The notes beneath the pieces are model-generated. The model was not told where the DNA came from, ran no database searches, and worked only from the letters and a program-made list of their open reading frames with translations. The position numbers were made by a program, and so were the translations under genes. Shown here one piece after another: positions 1 through 8,579 of a stretch of 26,671 nucleotides of DNA. Numbering within the stretch: the stretch's first letter is position 1; each line of letters begins with the position of its first letter. Source of the DNA: Russula earlei (Eukaryota; Basidiomycota; Agaricomycetes; Russulales; Russulaceae); NCBI GenBank assembly GCA_025769875.1, contig JAGFNK010000669.1:1-26671 (forward strand), read 5' to 3'.

Positions 1-1088
1 CCACATACCTCCGTCCCATCCTCGCGCCCTGCTGGTGCAGGCTCCTCCACCACCTCCACAACGACGCCTCCCGAGCCGCCAACGTCGTCCTCGTCGTCCT
101 CCTCCATCTCCGTCTCGGCCGCAGAGCAAGACGCCTGGAGGGCAGAGTACGAAGCGCACGTCGCCGACTGGCGCCAGCAGAGCGCGGACGTCCGCGCGCG
201 CGCCGAGGCAGATCGGGCCCGGTGGGCTGAGCGTCGGGAGCGAGAGCGCGCGGAGCAGGCGCTGCGGCTGCAGAAGGGAGGTGCTGCGGCTGGCGACGGC
301 GGAGCGCGCGCGGATATGAGCGCGAGCGTGGGTGGGGAGAGCGTGAGTGCCGGCAGCGAGTGGGAGGCGGTGTCGCGGCGCGGCGCGAGCGCGTTCGCGT
401 CTGGCGCCGTCGCTTCGTTTCCCCCGTCTGTGCCGCCTGCGCCCACGGATAATGCGCGCCATGTTCGCGGTGCGCCGTCGGATGCGGATGCGCAGGGATC
501 GCAACGCTCGCAGGCACGTCGCCCCCCCCCCCCCTCATGTCATTTTCTCCGGATCTCCTCCCCCCCTTTTCCTCTCACTCGTGCTGACGACGGACTCTGT
601 GCGTGCAGCAGACCTTGCCTCGATCCGCAAGCACAGGAACGCCCGCGGGTCAGCAGCACCAGCAGCAGCAGCCGGCCGCGACGGGCGGCGGGGGCGGCGG
701 CGACCCGACCAACTCGCCGAATTGGGAAAACGTATCCTCCTCGCCGACGTCTTCGTTCCCGTCCATGTCGTTTCCCGAGCCTTCGCGCCCACACTCGCCC
801 GAGCACGCCCAAGGGCAGCCGCGAACGACGGCGACGCCCGCCGCGCGCCCCGCGCCGGCGGCCTCGGCGACCCTCGCCGTGTTCGACCCCGCGTTGCCCG
901 CGAGCGCGCGCTTCTGGGCGCTGCTCTCTTCGTTGTCGATCAACATGTTCTTGCCGTTCGTGAACGGCGTGATGCTCGGATTCGGCGAGATCTTTGCAAA
1001 GACGGTCTTTGTCGAATGGCTTGGATGGGGTCCCGCGGTCGCGACAAACGTGGGACTTGGCGGCCGCTCCCCAAAGACGCGGCGGTGA
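1..1088 (+). CDS. Mim1/TOM13-like mitochondrial outer-membrane protein, 5' partial
   Basis: Family role: Mim1 (TOM13) is a small fungal mitochondrial outer-membrane protein that helps insert alpha-helical outer-membrane proteins and assemble the TOM complex. Seen: the C-terminal part (frame of 609-1088, stop TGA 1086-1088) holds one hydrophobic segment at about 911-994 with the family signature LPFVNGVMLGFGEIF. Before it are a Ser/Pro-rich stretch (NWENVSSSPTSSFPSMSF) and a Q/G-rich stretch. An upstream exon, open from base 1 to about 517 in another frame, encodes a Ser/Thr-rich tract, a charged probable coiled coil (about 121-285, Arg/Glu/Ala rich) and an SEWEAV motif. A pyrimidine-rich intron probably ends at the CAG at 606-608, but I found no good GT donor of matching phase, so the exon 1 end is unresolved or a one-base indel intervenes. 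The gene starts outside the window. It converges on the next gene. Confidence 0.72.
518..608 (+). other. Probable intron of the Mim1-like gene (donor uncertain)
   Basis: A C-run at 521-534, a pyrimidine-rich tract, a possible branch site GCTGAC near 582-587 and acceptor CAG at 606-608 look like the end of a short basidiomycete intron. The coding frame differs on its two sides. The nearest GT (518-519) does not give matching phase with the acceptor, so the left end is a guess. Confidence 0.4.
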
Positions 1089-1319
1089 GAGGACGATCAC
1101 AAAGGACGCGAGCTGGTGATGTGACATGACAATATCGTTTGCGCTGCGCGCTCCGCGACAGACACACAAATCATTATGTTTGTCATAGATATACTAGTTC
1201 AGAGGTCACAGCGTCACCAAAAAGGTGCCCTGTTGGTTCTCTGAGAAACCATTTACCAGTTGACAACATTACTCGCAACAAATTTATTGCTACAAAAGAC
1301 TGTGTTCGAAGGAAAACTT
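1089..1319. other. Intergenic region between convergent genes
   Basis: 231 bases separate the stop of the Mim1-like gene (+) from the stop of the acyl-CoA dehydrogenase gene (-). It should hold both 3' UTRs. It is more AT-rich than either gene, and I see no gene or structured RNA in it. Confidence 0.6.
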
Positions 1320-3529
1320 TTATAGTTTGGCGTTCGATGGCATGGCGCGGAGGGCTTGCCGGACACCAAGGTCACCGAGAACATCTTCTGCGCCACCAAG
1401 CAACGCATCGAACGTTATAGTCCGATGATACTGTGGTGTCCATCATCAGTCGATCATCTGCTCGAGGTGAACTGGCGTATGCCTGCTACTTACGTGCTCG
1501 ATGAAGCGGCCCATCCCCGTCCGCGTGATTCCACGTCCACCGAAGATCTGCACGGCGTCCCGCGCGGTGTCTTGCGCCGTCTGGGTAGCGTACATTTTCA
1601 GCAGGCCGATCGGTCCAGCAAGGCGCCGAGCCTGTTCCTTGTACGACTGCGCTCCTTCTTTGAACACGACGCGACGGGGGCATTCGAGTCAAAATGCGGA
1701 ACGCACCATGTTGTTCATCTGGTGCGTTATGTCCTCCAGCCAACTCTGCACGGACTCCACGCGAGCGATCATCGCGGCGATCTTGCTGCGTATGACGGCC
1801 TGCGACGCCAGAGGCTTGCCGAACGCCTTACGTTGGTTGACCCCACTTCAAACCACTCCTCCACGATCAGGCGCTGAGAACGCGCAGAGCCCGCCGCCAT
1901 CACCCAGCGTTCGTGATTGAAATTGCTGGAAAAAGAAAAAAGGCGTGAGGTGACGCCCGAACGCATCTGATCGTTCGGGAGCTTCACCTCAGCATAACGA
2001 ACACTCCTCCTCCCTCTGGGCCAAGGGTGTTCCCGACGGGCACCTTTACATTGTCAAACGTGATATAGGCCGTCCCGGCCGTCGTGGAATAGCTCGTCTT
2101 GATTTGCGACGTCTCGACGCCTTCGCCGCGCTCAACAAGTATGACGGTAAAGCCGTCGTTTGTTTTGCATCCGACAGTGAAATAGTCCGCAAATCTAACG
2201 AGTTGCATTCAGGAACACGACGGGGAGCGGTATGAACATGCCACGTACACTCCGTTTGTGATCCACTTTTTCGTTCCGGTGATGATCCAGTGTTTGCCGT
2301 CTTCCGTCTTCTTTGCCGTGGTCTTGAGGCCCATAACATCACTTCCAGCAAACGCCTCGGAGATGGCAAGGCAGATAAACTTCTTGCCCGCGAGGACCTC
2401 TGGTACGACGCGCGCCTTGAGCTCGGGCGAGCCGAAGTTCAACACGGGAGGGAGGCCGATGATCGCGCCAGCCTGGAGACCTGCGGCACAGCTCAGGTTT
2501 GAACATCCGAAGTGAGCGTACGATAAAAAAAGTTACCATCTCCATAACCTCTGGCACTGCAGCGGGCGGTCTCTTGATGGAGGACAAGCTATACAAATTA
2601 CGGGAACGTGAAGGCGTTTCTGTCATGTCGACACGAATGTACCCACCTCATGAAAATAATCAAACTATTAGCAGCTCGAGGTCAGCGTGTGCTCTGAAAA
2701 AGAATGTTGTTGGGATGTACCTCCTCGGGCTTTACAACCCCACCCATGAGGGTCAACCCGTGGAGATGCTTTCCGGGACCAGATCGCATTGCGTGGAGAT
2801 TGACCTCGCTGATTTAATCCTTTCAGTACCACTTGTATCGAGTTTGAGCATCACACATCACATACGCCATTTTTTGGATGACTTCCAGGCTAGGACGCTT
2901 GCCATCCTCTTCACGGGCTTGTGCGTCCGGGTAGATGACCTCATCGTGGAACTTGCGGACGGCCTGCTGCAGCCTACGATGGCTCTAGGACAAGAGAGAC
3001 GACATCGGGGCGCCGTTACGCTGGGAGAAGGAGAACACAACATCCATACCTCCTTGTAATAGGGGCTGTAGTAGCCCTCTGCTAGCCACGTGGGCTCCGC
3101 ATGGGGTACTTTGCTTATTCCGGCCGTTGTACGGTCTACGATGGATGGCTTCTCGCCGTCGATGTGACCGATCTGCAGGCGCTGGTATTGTGGCCGTTGG
3201 AGGACCTCATGACGATGAAGACCGTAGAAAGCGTCGGTCGCGTCTTGACCGGCTAAGTTGATGCAGCCTCCGGGTGAACTGGGCTGGTAAGGGGGAAGGG
3301 AATGAAGTACGAACCGATATCGTCATCAAGGAGAACGGCGGCGCCTCCGGGGTGGAGGTTCTTGAACCGAGTAAGGTCATAGACCTTGCTATCAATGACG
3401 ACCCACTGAAGACGGGATGAAATTCGGAATCGAGGCGCTGAGAAGGAAAGATCTCACAAGGTCATCCTCCTTGTTGTGCTTCGTGACGTCGTCGCGGGTT
3501 AGTTTCTGGAGTTCTCTGGGCGATGCCAT
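1320..3529 (-). CDS. Cytochrome b5 domain-acyl-CoA dehydrogenase fusion, 12 exons, PTS1 end, two apparent frameshifts
   Basis: Role by family: FAD-dependent alpha,beta-dehydrogenation of an acyl-CoA, with a fused haem domain as possible electron partner. Exons on the minus strand: 3529-3458, 3405-3315, 3252-3050, 2984-2866, 2808-2721, 2664-2647, 2588-2537, 2480-2249, 2194-1988, 1925-1707, 1646-1494, 1430-1320. All introns (52-65 nt) are GT..AG and phases agree. Residues 1 to about 80 are cytochrome b5-like, with the haem motif HPGG and a later histidine in YGLHRHEV. The dehydrogenase follows, with LAISEAFAGSDV, TGTKKWITNG and FGGRGITRTGMGRF. The expected length is about 520 residues. The last residues, NAKL, fit a type 1 peroxisomal signal, suggesting peroxisomal beta-oxidation. 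Odd: exon 10 needs one base fewer at 1853-1854 and at 1841-1844 to follow the family, so the gene is frameshifted there or the assembly has two extra bases. The substrate is not readable from sequence. Confidence 0.88.
1841..1854 (-). other. Two apparent +1 frameshifts in exon 10 of the acyl-CoA dehydrogenase
   Basis: Exon 10 is 219 nt and holds 218 nt after the shared serine codon, two more than a multiple of three. Downstream of LIVEE the family pattern appears in a shifted frame after one extra C (plus strand) in the CC at 1853-1854, and in a second shift after one extra C in the CCCC at 1841-1844. Beyond that the frame is clean (FGKPLASQAVIRSKIAAMIA). Both sites are short homopolymers. 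Confidence 0.7.
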
Positions 3530-3653
3530 CGTACAATTCGTTTAGTTTTTTGTGAACCGTTGGATTTATAGCCTCTCCGATCCACATGTGATTACGGGAC
3601 TGTCTAGCTCCGGTGGCGTCGCTCTGCATTGTGGGGCGACCCTGACTACCACA
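3530..3653. promoter_or_regulatory. Short upstream region of the acyl-CoA dehydrogenase gene
   Basis: Only 124 bases lie between the stop of the LysM gene and the ATG at 3529 on the same strand, so the dehydrogenase promoter must be here or overlap the LysM 3' end. I see no clear TATA box. Confidence 0.35.
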
Positions 3654-4704
3654 TCATGGTTTGAATTGGTAGGCTCTGGATGCGTACCCTCTCCCTTCAG
3701 CCCTCTCTCGGCGCTCCCACTCGTCATCATCCAGGTACCGATCCACCTCCAGCCTGACCCTGCTCCGGGCTACCCGATGTGACTCTTTTCCCCCTACGTC
3801 TGAACAACGTACGCATGCGCAATCCCATCGTCCGTCTCCTTCGTCACCTGCTGGAACGCAACTTGTGCGCGTGCGCGCTCCCGCTGCCTCCGTTGAACCT
3901 CTTCTTCCGGTGGAACGTCCCTCGTGGCCTTTTGTTATGGGTGTGACTGCGGGAGGACGAGAAAGGTCCGCGTGTGCAGCAAGTGTGGCGTCGTGCGCAG
4001 TGTACTTGGCGGAAGGTCATTCAGTTTACAGAGTGTTCGACCCTGATGGCGGTGAGAGGTGCTCTCCGAACGAGAGGTAGATCCGTAACGCTCACCTCGA
4101 CTCCCAAGCGGAGAGATATTCCCAACAGCGTGTCGTCCGGTTGAATGTAGTATCTCCCGGGGCTGCCTTGATTGCCCTCAGGGGTCTCACCCGGCGTGGT
4201 GGGGCTTGCGCGAGCCTGCCCACCACTGATATCGTGTTGTGCGTGCTTCGCGACCTCGGACGGCGGTTCCGTCGCGCCGGGGGTCTTCGTGCTTTCGCCG
4301 ACGTGTATCTCAGCACTTTCATCCTCGTCCTCGTCTCCAACGACAAAGACGTCTTCATCTCGAATAGCACCGTCGACGTTGACGTTGAAAGACGCCGCCT
4401 GGTATTGTCCGCGCACCTTCTCCGAAACGGCCCCGACGCCGCCCAAACAGGCAAGGCAAGGGTCGTACCTCGCCAGCCGAGGATTTAACGCGAGGCAGGA
4501 GGGGCATATGGGACGCCCGCAGCACCGAGTGAGAAATACGGCAGAGCTGGATCCGGGCGATGTACTCCCACTTTGGGCGCCTTCGTGCGTCCGCTTCCAC
4601 AGACGGGGTGGCAGAGATGATGAGCAGGCCAGACAAAGCGGCGCTGTCGTGCTCAAGACTCGTGACATGTCAGTTTCAGGGTAGTGCAGTAAAAGAACGG
4701 GCAA
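3654..4704 (-). pseudogene. LysM-domain protein with N-terminal Cys motif; in-frame TAA in exon 2
   Basis: LysM domains usually bind N-acetylglucosamine-containing glycans. Proteins of this intracellular-looking fungal type have no proven role that I know. Exons on the minus strand: 4704-4096, 4042-3813, 3759-3654, joined by two 53-nt GT..AG introns with matching phases. Near the N-terminus two Cys pairs (CLAC, then CCGRPICPSC and CLAC) look like a zinc ribbon. An acidic linker (VFVVGDEDEDESAE) follows, then the LysM motif YYIQPDDTLLGISLRLGVE continuing across intron 1 into LCKLNDLPPSTL. The C-terminus has an Arg-rich helix and the family tail RYLDDDEWERRER. No signal peptide is seen. The start could also be the ATG at 4668. 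Odd: TAA at 3935-3937 interrupts exon 2 in frame at about codon 239 of 314, just after LysM. The downstream frame stays family-like, so the stop is recent, an error, or read past. Confidence 0.75.
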
Positions 4705-4930
4705 CGTTATCCTGCATGGGATGTGAGCAAGAATCCGTGGGCATTACTATATGGGGTCGGGTGTGATTGAAGCCATTTTGCTGCAGTCCCAGTCCCTGAC
4801 GACGATGGAAAGCACTTGATCAAGGGAAGTTCAGAGACATCATCTTCAAAATTATTCCATTACTGTCCTTGCGGCGGTACAACTCGCTGCGCAGCACAGT
4901 TTTCATTCAACATCAACACTGCCCATTCAC
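4705..4930. other. Boundary between host genes and transposon cluster
   Basis: 226 bases with no gene, RNA or repeat that I recognise. Left of it the DNA is GC-rich and CpG-rich. Right of it the sequence becomes AT-richer, and most transposon remnants are CpG-poor. Confidence 0.5.
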
Positions 4931-6010
4931 ATGGATCTCGGTACAACACCACCACCACCACCACCTAACCCTAACCCCACATTGAACCCCACCCCGTCCA
5001 GTGAAGCCTCCTGACCCAGGGAAAGCTGATCCACCAATAAGGGACCACCCAAAAAGTACTGTGACCGCCCCAGACAATGAGGAGGACATAGACAAAACAT
5101 CTAACTTGGAACATGGCACTCTGGTCAGAAATGAAACTGGAGCCCACAACTCCACCACTGGAGATGACCTAAACTCAAACCAACCATCAGCCTGGGGAAA
5201 CGACCCTCTTGGTATACTCTCATACACCCATGACTACATTGAGATCATCCAGAAAGGTTTCACCCCCCCCCAAAAAAAAAAATGCTGGGAACCCTGAATG
5301 CATCGGAATGGGCTGAAATATGCTGCCTCCTAGTTAACGCTATTGGCCAAGGTTTTCTCCAATCAGTAGACAAACTAGAAGAAACCAAAGTGGGAGACAC
5401 CATCACTGCCACCATTGACCCAACTCCTATGACACCAAATGTCATGAACCATTTCCCAGAGAGGGCCCTTGAAGGACCCTTCCTTATTGGAGGAAACCCA
5501 GCCTCTATGGTGTCACCCTGTTCACATGGACAAAAGGGGTGAGTAGAGGTGTCCACAATATCACGCACGAATTGTTGTGTGAGTGATTCTTGGCACAATC
5601 GACATACAGCAAGCCCCACTTAGTGGCAACCCTTTTAGCCATAAAGGACAGTATTATAGCCTCTCTAAGGACCCTCTATGGCGACTCTAAGTGCTCTACA
5701 AGAGGCACTAACAAGACACTAACAGCCCTACAACGTGTTATCAGACTAACTCTAATAACCATAGAACAACTATAAAGCAATACTAAGGACCTTAATATAA
5801 GTATTAGGGTCGACTCTAATGACCCTAATAGAACTATATAAGGGACCTTATAAGCAACTCTATTCCCTGAACCAAACTACAAGTCCTCAAATGACCAGCC
5901 CTAAACTAACTAACAGGTAAATGGATCAGGTGCTTCGCACAAGTACTAAGGCAGTGAACACGTGGACAGTAATGGCTCTTACTCATCAACAGGGGCCTTC
6001 TTACTCAGCA

Positions 6011-6044
6011 GCTTACTGAGCATGACTGAGCATGCTCAGTAAGC
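6011..6044 (+). repeat. 14-bp stem inverted repeat in LTR-A
   Basis: GCTTACTGAGCATG (6011-6024) is the exact reverse complement of 6031-6044, with a 6-base loop. The site is largely kept in the other two LTR-A copies (around 16663-16690 and 26206-26240). It lies about 85 bases upstream of the TATA box, so it may bind a dimeric regulator or form a cruciform. Confidence 0.75.
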
Positions 6045-6126
6045 GTACCCTGACTTCTTACTCATCCATCAATTGTGCTTGATAACAAGGTTATGACTTG
6101 TTCCCTATTTAGCAGTTCTCTTGTAG

Positions 6127-6171
6127 TATATAAGTGCTCAATAAAGTAGTGGACAGTCTTCAGACTGTCCA
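6127..6171 (+). promoter_or_regulatory. LTR-A core promoter and 5'-terminal hairpin
   Basis: TATATAA (6127-6133), AATAAA (6140-6145) and a 9-bp stem palindrome TGGACAGTC-TTCA-GACTGTCCA (6150-6171) lie within 45 bases. Transcription starting about 25-30 bases after the TATA box would place the hairpin at the RNA 5' end, inside R. The hairpin is present unchanged, or nearly so, in every LTR-A copy of the window. Confidence 0.55.
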
Positions 6172-7285
6172 TTTGTTTATGGCACTCTCTATCCCTGGGA
6201 TACTCCTTTTTAGGACTGTCCCCTTGTGTCACTCTGGCCTCATCTCTGCATAACTGCTTGTCTCTACCAGTAACTGTACCTCTCTGGTACCTGGTACTAC
6301 TTTGGACCCTTCTCCTTGCCCACACCATCCTAGACATCTATTGACTTGTCTCTGAGCTTATCCCTTGCTCTTGAACTGGATTGTTCAACAGTGAGTCTTG
6401 ACACCAAACCACCCCACCTACTTCCACAAGCTGATGAGTGCAGCCAGCCTCCTAGCAGACCATATCACTGGCAACCTCATCAACTACCAGGATGAGCACC
6501 CCAACCTTCTGGAGGATTATCAAAGGAAAGCTGCTTAGAGGGCCCTAGTGGAAGTGGATGAAGCATGGAGGATGTGGAAGGAGAATCAGATTGAGCAACA
6601 AGCTACCACACATGAGACAGAGATTGCAGTAGCTGCTCAGAACAAGAACACCACCTTCTTCCTACAATCTGTGGAGTCTATGGGTCTGGCCCTCTATGCT
6701 CAAGACAACACTGATCACTTACAGTTAATGCCCAAGGCCAGAAGCAAAAGAACCATATCTGGTTCCATGCTGCCTATGGTCCAAAGCCACACACCCTGGA
6801 ACACACACCCCAACAACATGAACAACATGCCCTCTTTGCCCCAAACACTGAAAGGATGAAACACAACACAAACCCCCAACACCCCATGCCCAACTACCAG
6901 GCAGGTGGATCTGTCACCAACACCAAACCCTAAAGGTAAAACTTACCCTAGCATGCTGACCACAGCACAAGACACTGCCCACCTGGATGCAGATGCAATC
7001 ACTAAAGCGGTCATGAAAGCAATGGCTCCCTTTGTGATGCAAGTAGACACTTTGGAAAAACTTTCCAAGCCACTGCTGATAAACAGAACAACAGGTGAGC
7101 CTCAACATTGTCCACCTGCTAACATGAACACCAGGCTCTGGCTGCAACACCAGCACCCAACCCCAGCCACCACCAGCCACAACACCCACCCCAGCGCTCC
7201 AGCAGATGGTCCAGGTAACACAGAGGCAAACTTCACTCAGGTCTCCTACCAGAAGAAAACCAAGGGCACAAACAAAGGAGCACAC

Positions 7286-7670
7286 TGTTGAACCGGAACC
7301 CGAATGGATCAAAGAAGGCGAAGACCTTCATACAAGGTTCAAGATCCGCTCATAGATGTTACGTGTTAGACAGAACTTTAGTATATGCGCTTATGGCAAT
7401 AGGGTTACGCATAGTACGCTATCTATCACAAGATGCAGCCTTATGCTGCATCTAGAACGTTTCCACATCACGCGTCACTTAATGCGCGATATAGTGGACA
7501 CCTGTAGTCACCTCTTTTGGACTTAGGAACAGCCCTGGGTCATAGAGGTATAAATACCATACTTGTAGACGAGTATACACATCGCTCTACACCCCAATAT
7601 CACTTGAGCATTAGCACAACCTCTAAGGTGGGTTGCTTGGCCTGTTAGCTGCGCTCTATGCTGCGCAACA
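7286..7670 (+). repeat. 5' LTR of the copia element
   Basis: 385 bp starting TGTTG and ending CAACA. TATAAA at 7549-7554 is the likely core promoter. It is nearly identical to 12749-13134. Confidence 0.95.
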
Positions 7671-7690
7671 GGTTATGGGCCCTGCAAGCC
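7671..7690 (+). promoter_or_regulatory. Primer-binding site complementary to an internal part of initiator tRNA-Met
   Basis: GGTTATGGGCCCTGCAAGCC directly follows the LTR. It matches, with few mismatches, the complement of the anticodon stem-loop region of eukaryotic initiator tRNA-Met (known form GGTTATGAGCCCTGCGCGC). This implies priming by a cleaved half tRNA, as known for Drosophila copia and yeast Ty5, not by the tRNA 3' end. Confidence 0.75.
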
Positions 7691-7838
7691 ATGCGCCTTC
7701 ATCGGCTGCAACGATGGCGAAGCATCCCTGAAGCCTGCATGCTGCGGCGAGCTAGTCTACCCTATGGGGAGACTATGTCGGCTTGTTTGAATACAAAACT
7801 CTTACTGACGACCTCTAAGCCCTCTTCTAACAGCTACA

Positions 7839-8579
7839 ATGTCGTCGTCTCAACCCTCTGCCCCTGTTGTCCCCATCCTTCGATGGTGCAAACTATGGTA
7901 TTTGGTCAAAGGCTATGAAAGCCTACCTCATGTCCGTTGGACTGTGGGGTTATTGCAATGGCACATTTGAACTGCCAGTCCTTCCTGGACTTCCTCAGGC
8001 GCCTCTTGCTGAAGAGATTGCTGCCCAGGCTGCCGCTATTGTAGCCCTGAGAGAATGGAACAAAGGAAATGATATGGCAGTCGGTCATATGGTCCTTAGA
8101 TCGAGCATCGCGATCCAACAAGATCTTACGTCTTTGGATAACTGCTGAGACAATCTGGAATCGCCTAGACACCCTTTATGGCACGGCGACGACCACCACG
8201 ATCTATAAGGACTTCAAAGAAGCCATCTCCATTCCGCATTAACCCGAGCCAACATCCTGGCCCACAAATAGATCGGATACACGCTGCATTCCAGCGTCTT
8301 ACCGCTTCTCCCTTCCCATCCCTGACACCCTGCAGGCGCTCATCATCCTTGCTGCCATTCCCCAGAAATGGGAAATGCTTGTCCACATTGTTACTCAGAA
8401 CTATGAAGTAGGCCGACCTTAATGCTAAGGACGTCCGAGAGGCTATCGTCTCTCAATATCAAACTGAGATCAATCGTGGAACAGGCAAGAAGCACAGCGC
8501 GCAGAAGCTTTCAGCTGTCAAGCGCAAGCACGGTGACCCTCCTTCTCCAATCAGCAGCAGGGCAATAAGCCCAAGCGCG
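7839..8579 (+). pseudogene. Copia gag (frameshifted)
   Basis: The ATG at 7839 gives MSSSQPSAPVVPIL. After one extra C near 7878 the frame reads DGANYGIWSKAMKAYLMSVG, the typical start of copia gag (DUF4219/UBN2 type). Further one-base changes near 8120-8140, 8233, 8310 and 8410 move the reading among the three frames, which together give a continuous gag-like protein with TIWNRLDTLYGT and LIILAAIPQKWEML. Its end is a basic KRDEDKDKRQRGKRGGKGKG stretch (about 8573-8630) that probably binds RNA. I saw no CCHC zinc knuckle. Gag forms the particle that packages the element RNA. Confidence 0.75.

Larger units (their letters stand above)
5440..6403 (+). mobile_element. Solo LTR of a gypsy-type family (LTR-A), TSD CCAAA
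   Basis: 964 bp bounded by TGTCA...TGACA and flanked by the perfect direct repeat CCAAA (5435-5439 and 6404-6408). No internal element follows, so this is a solo LTR left by recombination between two LTRs. It shares most of its length with 16297-17258 (inverted) and 25650-26591, and its 3' third with 13469-13776 and 13777-14074. Promoter-like TATATAA is at 6127-6133 and AATAAA at 6140-6145. It sits inside the ORF1-like frame, which resumes exactly when LTR plus one TSD copy is ignored. Assignment to gypsy rests on the 5-bp TSD and the surrounding families; no internal sequence proves it. Confidence 0.9.
4931..7285 (+). pseudogene. Retrotransposon ORF1/gag-like protein (probably LINE/Tad1 type), 5' part, interrupted
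   Basis: The ATG at 4931 opens a Pro/Asn-rich N-terminus. A +1 shift near 5000 and another in the C/A homopolymers near 5262-5281 move the frame out and back. From 5282 the frame runs LNASEWAEICCLLVNAIGQGF up to 5439, is cut by the solo LTR 5440-6403, and resumes in the same frame at 6410 when one CCAAA copy is ignored. TAG at 6536-6538 (CAG plausible) and TGA at 6857-6859 break it further. The 6905-7285 part contains NFTQVSYQKKTKG, reminiscent of the linker in LINE ORF1 proteins, and is cut by the copia element at 7286. It continues at 13140. It could instead be the gag of an unrecognised LTR element; no reverse transcriptase of this element is in the window. Confidence 0.55.

Noticed and set aside
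535..1169. Long minus-strand ORFs over the Mim1-like gene
   Set aside because: GC-rich shadow frames with Arg/Gly-rich composition and no motif, opposite a gene with clear family signature.
4141..4684. Plus-strand ORFs over the LysM gene
   Set aside because: They oppose exon 1 of the minus-strand gene, which has Cys motifs, LysM and consistent splice sites.
4964..4978. CCTAACCCTAACCCC, telomere-like repeat
   Set aside because: Only about two units, inside the Asn/Pro-rich start of the ORF1-like frame; too short for a telomere remnant.
7671..7700. A tRNA-Met gene or fragment after the copia LTR
   Set aside because: Only the complement of the anticodon arm matches, directly next to the LTR, as expected for a primer-binding site.
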